Shown here: positions 26,982-34,365 of the stretch, in pieces
How positions within the stretch are numbered: the first letter of the stretch is position 1
Layout of the letters: each line of letters opens with the position of its first letter
Virus record (IMG/VR): IMGVR_UViG_3300032285_001029
Span: 62,001 to 126,000 of that record
Length of the DNA stretch: 64,000 bases
Source: a virus
Direction: 5' to 3' (one strand)
Made by a program: the position numbers and the translations under genes
Notes under the pieces: generated by a model
Seen by the model: only the letters and a program-made list of their open reading frames with translations
Told to the model about the DNA's origin: nothing
The model's database searches: none

Positions 26982-28142
26982 TTATTTCTGAACTAGTTGT
27001 CCAGTTTGCGGATCACGAGTATAGCCTGCAGGAGCTGGTTGTGATTTTCTATAAGCAGTCAATGCATTTTGATCAATTGGCTCATACCACTTTGTCGGCG
27101 TTGGAGCAGCTTTATCATATTGTTTCATAGCAGCAGGTGTACCACCATCAGGTCCTGTAGTACTAGTTGCTGCAATATCCTGTTGTGCTGTTGGGCTAGG
27201 TTTTGCAGATTGTTGTGTACCATTAGCTGTGCCAGTAGTTGCTGCAGTTGTACTAGTTGTATCAGGAGTTTGATTTGATTGTCCAATTATTGAATCAATT
27301 ATTCCGCCAGCAGCACGGATTGCTGCTGCTTCGATAGTCTGTACATAATCTGTTACATTAGGAAAATACTGTTGTAGCCAAGTAAACAGCATAAATCTTG
27401 CGATTGTTTCAGATCCCTTGTCAGTTGCTGCCCATGCCATAAATGTAGCTTGTCCTACAGTAGCAACTTTTTGTAGAAATGCATCTAACCCAGGAAAATT
27501 TTTAGATATAATTTTCCAGCTGGCAAATGATCTTATTAGTTTATTACCTATTAACACACCTGCTATTCTGCTTACGCACCAAGAAGTTTCTTGTTTATAC
27601 AGTGCATTATATTCATCTTGTGTGATTGTTCCGCTTTTTAGTGCTGCTTCGCCTTTGCGCAAATTAACCACACACTCGTATACCGGTTGTCCAACATCCC
27701 ATAGACCCAATGCACCCCACACAACTGATCCTGCTTTGTTCATGACGTTCCATGCTGTTCCAACTGGAGCAACAATACGAGCAATCTTATCTTTAATTGC
27801 TTGTACGCCACCTTTAATTGCAGATATTTGATCCTGTCGTATTAATTTTTCTGCTTCTTTTCTAGCACTTTTAATAATATCTTTCCATTCGGGATTATTA
27901 ACAGTGAAATGTCTACGAGCTTCGACTTTACCAACGGCAGCTTCTAGTTGTGCTAGTACTGCTTTACGATTTATCGAAGTACCTGCCTTACTTGCACGAA
28001 CCATTTCTTGTGCAAAAAGATCTATAAGTTTTTGCTTAGTCGCAATTCCTCCTATAGATTTAGCACCATATGCTAAAGCTTTACCAATTAGTCCTTCTTC
28101 ATGAAGATGTTGGTTAGGTGTAATTATGTCAAGTATTCGCAT
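26982..28142 (-). CDS. Unknown protein with hydrophobic segments and Thr/Ala linker (386 aa)
   Basis: Starts MRILDIITPNQHLHEEG, a short helix-plus-acidic leader. The middle has hydrophobic stretches (VGTAWNVMNKAGSVVWGALG near 127-146, WCVSRIAGVLIGN near 193-205 and a third near 228-240) that could insert in a membrane or form a helical bundle. Residues about 290-350 are a Thr/Ala/Gln/Pro linker, and the end is basic and Pro-rich. No family is recognised. A leader followed by an amphipathic body could fit an ejected internal virion protein or a membrane-active factor, both guesses. A late-type promoter lies 22 nt upstream. Confidence 0.65.
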   Translation of the reverse strand: MRILDIITPNQHLHEEGLIGKALAYGAKSIGGIATKQKLIDLFAQEMVRASKAGTSINRKAVLAQLEAAVGKVEARRHFTVNNPEWKDIIKSARKEAEKLIRQDQISAIKGGVQAIKDKIARIVAPVGTAWNVMNKAGSVVWGALGLWDVGQPVYECVVNLRKGEAALKSGTITQDEYNALYKQETSWCVSRIAGVLIGNKLIRSFASWKIISKNFPGLDAFLQKVATVGQATFMAWAATDKGSETIARFMLFTWLQQYFPNVTDYVQTIEAAAIRAAGGIIDSIIGQSNQTPDTTSTTAATTGTANGTQQSAKPSPTAQQDIAATSTTGPDGGTPAAMKQYDKAAPTPTKWYEPIDQNALTAYRKSQPAPAGYTRDPQTGQLVQK

Positions 28143-28163
28143 GATGCTTTCTAGGTTAGTATG

Positions 28164-28171
28164 ATATTTAT
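28164..28171 (-). promoter_or_regulatory. Putative T4-type late promoter (ATAAATAT)
   Basis: The minus strand reads AATAATAAATATCATAC, 22 nt before the ATG of the 386-residue unknown gene and 11 nt after a perfect 8-bp hairpin at 28182-28200. Confidence 0.5.
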
Positions 28172-28320
28172 TATTCTTTTAAGATGAACTACGTTCATCT
28201 GCTCTTCGCTCACGCTCGAGCATTTCTTCTTTTTAATATTATTGAACTATTATAATGCGAAGCATTTTAAATATTATCCAGATTGTTCAGTCACACTTAG
28301 CCCAGGGCGGGCTAAGAACA

Positions 28321-28458
28321 TTATCCGAGTTGCACAATGTCACACAGCGTTATGGCATTACAGAGGCGGTCAGCCTGTACCTCGAGCCACGTCTTTCCTG
28401 ACGGCGGTTTACAAACATACGCTATCATGCTTGTAAACGTAGGGTTTTCTCCCTTCAT
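28321..28458 (-). CDS. Candidate small ORF (45 aa)
   Basis: MKGENPTFTSMIAYVCKPPS followed by GKTWLEVQADRLCNAITLC, ending DIVQLG. AAAGG lies four nt before the ATG. The start overlaps the stop of a 21-residue ORF by ATGA. Codons are GC-richer than in the phage genes around. The amino-acid mix looks protein-like, but length and lack of known homologues keep this tentative; opposite-strand frames are also open here. Confidence 0.35.
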   Translation of the reverse strand: MKGENPTFTSMIAYVCKPPSGKTWLEVQADRLCNAITLCDIVQLG

Positions 28459-28520
28459 TTTGCCTTTAAATCCGTTTCAAATAACCAAACAGCAGGGCTT
28501 ACAAAGCTGTCATCATCCAT
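28455..28520 (-). CDS. Candidate tiny ORF (21 aa)
   Basis: MDDDSFVSPAVWLFETDLKA plus a final K, stop TGA overlapping the next ATG (ATGA). No Shine-Dalgarno is seen. It could be a leader peptide coupled to the 45-residue ORF or simply chance. Confidence 0.2.
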   Translation of the reverse strand: MDDDSFVSPAVWLFETDLKAK

Positions 28521-28626
28521 TTTGGGTAGTGGTTAAGCACTCTTGCGGCAGAGATTTATGTCCGAGTGACTCGTGGTCCTCTTGTCATATGCGCACGAAA
28601 TAAGCCTGCGCTAGCCAAAAACCGCT

Positions 28627-29070
28627 TTATTTTGCCTGTTTATCTTGAGATTTGCGTATATGTGAACCATGCACACGCACTTGAATATGCCCGTTATAAT
28701 AGTCATTTGACTCTAGAACACGGCGAGAAAACTGCTCTCGTGCTTCGATATAGCTAGCTTCTGGCTTACTGGAACAGTAAAAAAGTATCTCTCTTTTAAA
28801 GTTTTCTGGTCCTAATTCTACGACATCTTTGTTTAATTCTATATTAGAACCGTAGTATTCGCGCCAATCGCTGTCTATTTTTGACTTTATCTTTTGCCTT
28901 TTTTTGTTGCCATTCTTGAATTTAACTACTTTGTAAGTAGTTTTGCTGAATTTTGCCAGCTTTTTGCCTATATACATGCGTCCTGTAGTAAGATTAGTAA
29001 TAAGATATACAAATCCTACGCAATCTTCAGGTAGATTTTCTATTATTTCGTTTTGATAATACCAGGACAT
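28627..29070 (-). CDS. GIY-YIG-type putative endonuclease (147 aa)
   Basis: Residues 19-37 read GFVYLITNLTTGRMYIGKK, a GIY-YIG-like core (FVY, then YIG), followed by DSDWREYYGSN and an Arg/Glu segment (EAREQFSRRVL) that could hold the catalytic residues. Short proteins like this near genes 46/47 are common in T4-like phages and are usually called putative endonucleases. It could be a homing-type nuclease or a domesticated repair or anti-host enzyme; an independent start, ATG directly after the upstream TAG with zero spacing, suggests stable residence in the operon. The basic stretch (NGNKKRQKIKSK) may bind DNA. Confidence 0.65.
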   Translation of the reverse strand: MSWYYQNEIIENLPEDCVGFVYLITNLTTGRMYIGKKLAKFSKTTYKVVKFKNGNKKRQKIKSKIDSDWREYYGSNIELNKDVVELGPENFKREILFYCSSKPEASYIEAREQFSRRVLESNDYYNGHIQVRVHGSHIRKSQDKQAK

Positions 29071-29337
29071 CTACTGTTTATCATTGGATGTCCTTGCCTT
29101 TGCTTCCTTCTGAGCCTTTCGTTCTGCCTTTTGATCTTCCCAAACTTCGTCTTTCCAATTACGCCATTCTTGTAGTGCAGCCCTGCGCTGTCTTGCAACG
29201 ATACGTATGTCCGCTAACAGATTGCGTGTGTTGATACATGCCCTTTTAGTGCCGGTATTTACTAGGCGCTGATTCTCTTCAAAATATTTTCTGAAGAGGC
29301 GCATTAGTTCAGCATGTAGTTCTTCGTCCGGCTGCAT
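29071..29337 (-). CDS. Small charged protein in the recombination operon (88 aa)
   Basis: An 88-residue helical protein (LHAELMRLFRKYFEENQRLV), then RQRRAALQEWRNWKDEVWED and a Lys/Ala-rich end. The ATG overlaps the gene 46 stop by one base, and its own stop directly precedes the ATG of the GIY-YIG gene, so expression is coupled. Composition suggests nucleic-acid or protein binding. No family is recognised. Confidence 0.6.
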   Translation of the reverse strand: MQPDEELHAELMRLFRKYFEENQRLVNTGTKRACINTRNLLADIRIVARQRRAALQEWRNWKDEVWEDQKAERKAQKEAKARTSNDKQ

Positions 29338-31115
29338 TAATTTGAAACCTCTACGTCATTTGCATAGCTAGTAAATCCGTTTTCTTTAATTACTTTAAGA
29401 ACATTACTGACTCTGCCGACAAGTTCGTCCTTGTGGCTGATTAAGTATACATTCTTGTTACGTTCTCTAGCAAATTTCTTTAGTACTGACAGTGCGTTCT
29501 CTACTCCTGCAGCATCAAGTCCGTTATCAATTAGCTCGTCAATGAATAGCAAGTTACAACTTTGATATAAACTTTCCCACACATCTCTAAATGCCCACGA
29601 CAATCCTAAGATTAATCTATTGCGCTCACCTCGTGATAAGTTATCAAAGTCTAAGTCTTGTCCTAACTGAGTAATCTCTACAGTTAAATCGTTTTGGAAT
29701 GTTACAAGATGAGGTAGACCCATTTTATCTAAGTAATGACTTAGTCTGTTATTCAGATAAGCTAAATTTTGATCAATAATCTTCTTGCGAATAAAACTGT
29801 CTTTGTTTGTTAACAGTTTTAGTAAGAACTCTTGATGATTCTTAAGTTCTGTTGCATTGTTAACAGTGTTCCATGATATTTCCTGCATGGCAGTATTGTT
29901 TAATTCATCGATCTGTTCTTGATACGGATCAACTTCTTCTGATCGTGTGATTAATTGTGTTTCAAGCGTTTTCAAATTGTTCTGATGTTTTAGTGCCTGC
30001 TCGACAGTATCATAATATGTGTCAGGGCGTGTGCCTAATTCACCTACTGCGGCAATCTCATCATTGACACGAGCATAATCCGCAGTTAGTTTCTGTAGAT
30101 ATGTATGAGCATCGCCTAGATTTTTTGCAGAAGTAGCTCGCATTTCTTCGTGCTTGTGATCCTGGAGCTCTTGTTCGCAAGCAGGGCACTTATTTTTTTC
30201 AAGCTGATTGTCTTCAGCAGTATATTTTTTAACTGTTTTATCTGCTTGAATAATTGCACTCTCCAGTGTAGCACGTTCTTTCATCAAGCTAGTATGTTTA
30301 GTTTTGCTTTCTAAGTGAGCTTTTAGTTCAGCATGTGCTATAATCTCTGCTTCTATGTCTACATTTTCTAATTCTACAATAGCTAGACCTATTTTTTCTA
30401 AGTCTGTTTTTTGTTGAGCATACCAAGCAGTTCGTCTTGAGTTTAGACCGTCAATGCTTTGCTGTATTTTTTCGTTACTGCGTTTTGCTGCTTCTATGTT
30501 TGCAGTCTCTTGTGTAATAACATCTTTAGTTTGACGAATTAGCTCTTTAAGACGTTCTGCTTTGTCAGACAATTGCGTAATTCCTAGCAGTTGTTCAATG
30601 ATAGTACGTTGATCCGCAGTTTTCATACTGAGGAATGGTTCAGTATATGTATTAAGTGCAACGATATGTTTAAACATATCATGACTCATACCAAGTAGCT
30701 CATCTAAATCCTTTTGTGTTTCTCTACTATCGCCTTGTGCATCATCAGTTTCGTCACTATCTTGTGCTTGATTATTAATAAAGAATTTTAGTACATTAGG
30801 TTTGCGACCTCGTTCTATACGATAGTCTACCCCATTCTTTTCAAAACTTAACGTAACTAACATATTCTTATTGTTAATTTTATTAATTAAGTTATCTTTT
30901 TTGATATTTGTAAGAGCATTGCCGTATAGTGCATAGCTCAAGGCATTAACAATAGTTGTTTTACCAGTACCGTTTCGACTGCCACTATCGTCGCCGCCTT
31001 GATCTAAGTTTTCACCTAGTACAAGCGTTAATTGTTGTTTGCTAAAGTCCACGGCTTGGGTCTGATTGCCTACGCTCATGAAGTTTTTTACTGTTAAATT
31101 CTTAATTCTGATCAT
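29337..31115 (-). CDS. 46: Recombination endonuclease subunit, Rad50/SbcC type (gp46-like)
   Basis: An SMC-like ATPase acting with gp47 on DNA ends in recombination-dependent replication and host DNA breakdown. Walker A GTGKTT lies at about 49-54 after LVLGENL. A coiled coil runs at about 180-470 with a zinc-hook CPAC near 311. The signature LSRGERNRLILGLSWAF is near 490-508, and Walker B LLFIDELIDNGLD near 520-535. At 592 residues it is close to T4 gp46 (560). It overlaps gene 47 by 4 bases (ATGA), so the complex partners are made together. The unit probably starts at the sigma70-like promoter near 33000, giving early expression. Confidence 0.94.
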   Translation of the reverse strand: MIRIKNLTVKNFMSVGNQTQAVDFSKQQLTLVLGENLDQGGDDSGSRNGTGKTTIVNALSYALYGNALTNIKKDNLINKINNKNMLVTLSFEKNGVDYRIERGRKPNVLKFFINNQAQDSDETDDAQGDSRETQKDLDELLGMSHDMFKHIVALNTYTEPFLSMKTADQRTIIEQLLGITQLSDKAERLKELIRQTKDVITQETANIEAAKRSNEKIQQSIDGLNSRRTAWYAQQKTDLEKIGLAIVELENVDIEAEIIAHAELKAHLESKTKHTSLMKERATLESAIIQADKTVKKYTAEDNQLEKNKCPACEQELQDHKHEEMRATSAKNLGDAHTYLQKLTADYARVNDEIAAVGELGTRPDTYYDTVEQALKHQNNLKTLETQLITRSEEVDPYQEQIDELNNTAMQEISWNTVNNATELKNHQEFLLKLLTNKDSFIRKKIIDQNLAYLNNRLSHYLDKMGLPHLVTFQNDLTVEITQLGQDLDFDNLSRGERNRLILGLSWAFRDVWESLYQSCNLLFIDELIDNGLDAAGVENALSVLKKFARERNKNVYLISHKDELVGRVSNVLKVIKENGFTSYANDVEVSN

Positions 31116-32122
31116 AGACTATTATAAATTTCCAGCAGAGTGATTTTATTAAAAGCATCGGATTCGATAGAAGTGATTTGATTAGCTACAATTTCGTCTA
31201 CGCTTTCAAATGCTTGTATTTCGAGGTTGGTATCTATTTGTGTTTCTTTGCGTTCAGCTATTAATGTAAGTTCTCTAATTGCATAATCTTGTAAAAACTT
31301 TTCTTTAATAAAACTTGCTTCTTCATAACTTACATCAATGTCCAATGCAACACGAAGATGTTGTTTAGGTTTAATGATAGATGCATTATCAATTAATTCA
31401 CTTAATTTTGTTGTGCGGAATGTAGGTTGTTCCGGCCAAGTTAGATATTCTGGCTGTTTGCCCCATTCTAAAATCATCATCCCACGCTCGTCATCCCACG
31501 CATCTGCATAATTGTGAGGAAAAGCATTGCCAATATAGATCATATTGCCCTGCTGTTGACGTTTGTGGAAGTGTCCGCTGAATCCTAATTCATATTCTTT
31601 GAAGTTATCGAGTTGTATTTCACCATGATCTGGCATCTGTACCATAGCGTTCATAAAGAAGTTAGGCAGTTCAAAATGTCCAAAAATATATTTGCCGGTA
31701 TGTTTTTTACCAATATGCTTCCATTCATCGCCGACTAACCAAGGACACATAGTGACTTCGCCGATAGTCACAGGTTCGTGAACTATAGTAATGCCCGGAA
31801 TGTATTTGCCAAACTCTACACTATGGATATCACGTTTATCCTTATAGTACAAATCGTGATTTCCGGGAAAGAAGAAGAACTGATCAAATGCTTGACCTAG
31901 TTTTTCTAATGCCCGCAGGCTATAATCCATAGTTGTAATGTTGAGACTGTTGCGATTGTGATGCCAATCGCCCATAAACATTCCAGTATCGCAGCCAGCC
32001 TGTTTAGCTTCTGCAATATACCAGTCAACAAAGTCTAAACAGTCTTGATTATGTGTCTGGCTATTACTTTTCAAACCAAAGTGTATGTCTGTAAAACAAG
32101 CTACTTTTTTAAATAGACTCAT
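31112..32122 (-). CDS. 47: Recombination nuclease, Mre11/SbcD type (gp47-like)
   Basis: The metal-dependent nuclease partner of gp46. Calcineurin-type phosphoesterase motifs in order: TDIHFGLKS near residues 11-19 (Asp12, His14), GDWHH at 51-55, GNHD at 87-90, FGHFE near 147 and GFSGHFHKRQ near 180. It is 336 residues, matching T4 gp47 (339). The start overlaps gene 55's stop by ATGA, and its own end overlaps gene 46, so the order 55-47-46 is one coupled operon. Acts on double-strand ends in the cytoplasm. Confidence 0.94.
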   Translation of the reverse strand: MSLFKKVACFTDIHFGLKSNSQTHNQDCLDFVDWYIAEAKQAGCDTGMFMGDWHHNRNSLNITTMDYSLRALEKLGQAFDQFFFFPGNHDLYYKDKRDIHSVEFGKYIPGITIVHEPVTIGEVTMCPWLVGDEWKHIGKKHTGKYIFGHFELPNFFMNAMVQMPDHGEIQLDNFKEYELGFSGHFHKRQQQGNMIYIGNAFPHNYADAWDDERGMMILEWGKQPEYLTWPEQPTFRTTKLSELIDNASIIKPKQHLRVALDIDVSYEEASFIKEKFLQDYAIRELTLIAERKETQIDTNLEIQAFESVDEIVANQITSIESDAFNKITLLEIYNSL

Positions 32123-32958
32123 TCGCTACTCTCGTCAAATCTTTTCATAGCAGCAGCATGTTCGCCGTCGCTTATTCGTGTGTAACTAGGATTCATGCCA
32201 TTAATTTCTAAAATGTCATCTCGTATATTTTGATTGCGTTTTTCAATGTTAATTACTCGAACAAAACTATTAGTAACAGCAGCAGTGAAATAAGCAAAAG
32301 GGTTGTCTGATTTAGATTCATCGAATTGTAATCCTATTTGAGTGAGCTGTAAAATTGCTTGCCCTTTCATTTCGTCATTGTAAGTATATCCTCTTACATT
32401 ACCTCTTGTAGCATACCGCTCACATAATTTAAGCATCATACGTGCTAGATTGTTTGTAATTTGTCCTTTATCTTTATCAAAATGACCTTTACCAACAGTG
32501 CCTTTCCAATGACTTTTACCAACACACTCTAGTTCATCTTCGTCGTTAAATTTCCAATGTTGAAACGGAGGAAAGTTTACTTTATCTCTATGATCTGCTG
32601 TAGTTTTTGGATTCTTTTTGCGAGTATTGTTTAATGGTATATGATCAAATGTCATAACTCTAAACACTAATTCTTGTTTAAGTATTTTCTTGTAGTCGAC
32701 TTCGCAATCTGCTTGTTTAACCTTTTCTCCAGCAGCTTTTCTACGTGCATAATCCTGTTCACCTAGTCTTTTTGCTTTGTTGCGTTTAGCTTCTGCAATG
32801 GTTCTAATATTAATTTTTTCTATACTAGGCAAAATTATATCATATTGATGATATTCTGCTTTGGTAAAGCTGCAATATGAGCTTTTGGACTTATGTATTT
32901 CAGCTAGTAAGTCTTTATTGTTTAGATAATTTACTTTTACTGGTTGGGTTGGTGTCAT
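32119..32958 (-). CDS. 55: Late-gene sigma factor (gp55-like), enlarged N-terminus
   Basis: gp55-type factors replace host sigma to recognise TATAAATA late promoters. The C-terminal half (LARMMLKLCERYATRGNVRG, GQAILQLTQIGLQFDESKSD then NPFAYFTAAVTNSFVRVINI) matches the sigma region 2-like core of gp55. At 279 residues it is about 95 longer than T4 gp55 (185). The extension is basic, Lys/Arg-rich and contains Lys/Arg blocks such as AKRNKAKRLGEQDYARRK. RBS TAGGA and a sigma70-like promoter lie upstream, fitting early transcription that later activates the late promoters in this window. It is divergent from the baseplate genes. Confidence 0.85.
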   Translation of the reverse strand: MTPTQPVKVNYLNNKDLLAEIHKSKSSYCSFTKAEYHQYDIILPSIEKINIRTIAEAKRNKAKRLGEQDYARRKAAGEKVKQADCEVDYKKILKQELVFRVMTFDHIPLNNTRKKNPKTTADHRDKVNFPPFQHWKFNDEDELECVGKSHWKGTVGKGHFDKDKGQITNNLARMMLKLCERYATRGNVRGYTYNDEMKGQAILQLTQIGLQFDESKSDNPFAYFTAAVTNSFVRVINIEKRNQNIRDDILEINGMNPSYTRISDGEHAAAMKRFDESSE

Positions 32959-32979
32959 GTGATATTCCTATATTGTAAA

Positions 32980-33008
32980 ATTATAAACTACGCACTTAAT
33001 AAAATCAA
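32980..33008 (-). promoter_or_regulatory. Putative sigma70 promoter for 55-47-46
   Basis: On the minus strand TTGATT (33008-33003), 17 nt spacer, TATAAT (32985-32980), then a short leader with TAGGA and the ATG at 32958. The -10 box is perfect and the -35 matches 4 of 6. A different box pair (TTGACA / TATTAA, 16 nt) is also present here. It fits early expression of the late sigma gene. Confidence 0.6.
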
Positions 33009-33016
33009 ATAAATAC
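33009..33016 (+). promoter_or_regulatory. Putative T4-type late promoter (ATAAATAC)
   Basis: AAATAAATACTTG ends 20 nt before the ATG at 33037, with RBS GAGGAC between. It starts the baseplate block and lies back to back with the sigma70-like promoter of gene 55. Confidence 0.55.
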
Positions 33017-33036
33017 TTGTCAAAGAGGACAAATAT

Positions 33037-34056
33037 ATGCCAGCATTACGTAATAACTCGTCATTTGGTAGTGGCGTAAGCTCGACAATTAATGCAACAT
33101 CGAATATTATTAGCAGTGCGCAAACATCGTTCGCATCAGTTCGAAACTTGAGTAATGCGTTAACTGCAGACGGAAGCGATGTTGCTAGCGTTCTTAGAAG
33201 CTCAGCATTGCCAACAGCAGGCGAAGCAATTGGGGATTTAGGCAGTGCGTTTGCTAGTTTCCTGGGCGGAGACGCTGATCCTAATGATTGGAGAGTACGA
33301 TTAAGCTTACCTACATGGCCTAGTTTTAGGGGAAGTCCTGTTCTTGCACCGTTAAAGGATGCAGGCGGTCTAATTTTCCCCTATACTCCAACAATCACTA
33401 TGAAGTCTGGTGCTACGTATCAACCTCACCAACCCGTGCATACTAATTATCCTTTCCGGGCATATAAAAGTAGTAGTCCTGGTACAGTAGAAATTGTAGC
33501 CCCGATGAACGTAGAAGATCAAACACAAGCTTTATATTGGATAGCAGCAGTCCATTATCTTCGAAGTTTAAGTAAAATGTTCACAGGAGCCGATCCAAAG
33601 GCAGGAAATCCTCCTCCTATTGTCAGACTTAATGGTTACGGCCAATATGTTTTTAAAAATGTACCTGTGGTATTAACTAGTTTTAATTGCACACTTCCAA
33701 ATGATTGTGATTATATTGGAGTAAATGTTCAAGGTAGTTTAGCTGGTGCAATAGCCGATGTTGCAGACTCGTTAAGTGGGTTATTAGGAGGCATCGGTGG
33801 AGTGCCGTCGTTAAAAGATTATGCAGGATTAGCTAATTCGGCAAGTAATATATTAGGTGCGGTTAGTTCTGTTGCTAGTGTAGCAGGAAGTTTAGGTATT
33901 ACAGGATCGACCCCAGCAGGGTTTGCTTATGTTCCCACAAAAAGTCAGTTTACAATTTCACTAGAAGCAACATATAGTAGACAATCTGCTAGAAGCTTTA
34001 GTCTTGATAGATTTGTTACTGGCGGTTATGTTAGCGGTTCTACAGGGTATATTTAA
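33037..34056 (+). CDS. Baseplate tail-tube initiator/cap-like protein (gp48/gp54 class)
   Basis: A 339-residue protein. After a Ser/Ala-rich N-terminus, the core has NDWRVRLSLPTWP, GGLIFPYTPTITMKSG, HTNYPFRAYKSSSPG, QALYWIAAVHYLRSLSKMFTG and NPPPIVRLNGYGQYVFK, a set of motifs I recall in the tail-tube cap/initiator proteins of T4-like phages. Ser/Ala/Gly-rich low-complexity segments follow, then an end FTISLEATYSRQSARSFSLD. It starts the baseplate unit, just before gp53. Which of the two T4 proteins (48 or 54) it corresponds to cannot be told here. Confidence 0.65.
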   Translation: MPALRNNSSFGSGVSSTINATSNIISSAQTSFASVRNLSNALTADGSDVASVLRSSALPTAGEAIGDLGSAFASFLGGDADPNDWRVRLSLPTWPSFRGSPVLAPLKDAGGLIFPYTPTITMKSGATYQPHQPVHTNYPFRAYKSSSPGTVEIVAPMNVEDQTQALYWIAAVHYLRSLSKMFTGADPKAGNPPPIVRLNGYGQYVFKNVPVVLTSFNCTLPNDCDYIGVNVQGSLAGAIADVADSLSGLLGGIGGVPSLKDYAGLANSASNILGAVSSVASVAGSLGITGSTPAGFAYVPTKSQFTISLEATYSRQSARSFSLDRFVTGGYVSGSTGYI

Positions 34057-34058
34057 TT

Positions 34059-34364
34059 ATGTCTGCAAAATATTCTAACACTAGTCCGTATTATCTGACT
34101 CCGATAAAAAATAATTTTAATTTAGATTTTTTACAAATTCGATCAGTCAGTGCAGAAGCCGATGATTTTTTATATACAATTGAACCTCAATATACTTATA
34201 GACCAGATCTATTAGCGTACGATTTGTATGGGCAAGCTGGTTTATGGTGGGTCTTTATTCAAAGAAATATGAATGTTTTAGAAGATCCTATTTTTGACTT
34301 TATACCAGGGGTACAGATTTATATTCCTAAAAATAGCAGTTTAAAAAAGGTGTTAGGATTATAA
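34059..34364 (+). CDS. 53: Baseplate wedge protein (gp53-like)
   Basis: The core YTIEPQYTYRPDLLAYDLYG, then LWWVFIQRNMNVLEDPIFDF and PGVQIYIPKNSSLKKVL is the typical C-terminal fold of gp53-type wedge proteins, with the RPDLLAYDL and WWVF motifs. T4 gp53 is 196 residues; this is 101, so the N-terminal half is reduced. It follows the 48/54-like gene with 2 bp between stop and start, and the next gene starts right after. It is a structural part of the inner baseplate wedge. Confidence 0.85.
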   Translation: MSAKYSNTSPYYLTPIKNNFNLDFLQIRSVSAEADDFLYTIEPQYTYRPDLLAYDLYGQAGLWWVFIQRNMNVLEDPIFDFIPGVQIYIPKNSSLKKVLGL

Positions 34365-34365
34365 A

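Larger units (their letters stand above)
28143..28626 (-). other. 484-bp intergenic island with hairpins, possible structured RNA
   Basis: The longest non-coding stretch of the window. From about 28290 to 28620 its base composition is visibly richer in G and C than the flanking genes. Perfect dyads: AGATGAAC-TAC-GTTCATCT at 28182-28200, AATGC-GAA-GCATT at 28254-28266, CTTAGCCC-5nt-GGGCTAAG at 28296-28316, GTTTACAA-16nt-TTGTAAAC at 28407-28438, and CGAG-TGA-CTCG at 28563-28573. Two tiny minus-strand ORFs lie inside. No tRNA fold, intron core or clear promoter was found. The strand is uncertain; minus is given because both neighbours are on it. Confidence 0.55.

Noticed and set aside
27418-27831. 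137-codon plus-strand open frame
   Set aside because: Antisense to the 386-residue unknown gene, with Ser/Leu/His-rich content and no start signals.
28242-28603. Open plus-strand frames of 64 and 88 codons in the island
   Set aside because: They lack a good RBS, overlap each other and the minus-strand mini-ORFs, and have Cys/His/Ser-rich sequence that looks like random translation.
28530-28605. Possible tRNA-like segment (TAGTGGTTAAGCACTC followed by other stems)
   Set aside because: A D-arm-like string is present, but no 7-bp acceptor stem, 5-bp anticodon stem with a 7-nt loop, or T-loop could be fitted on either strand.
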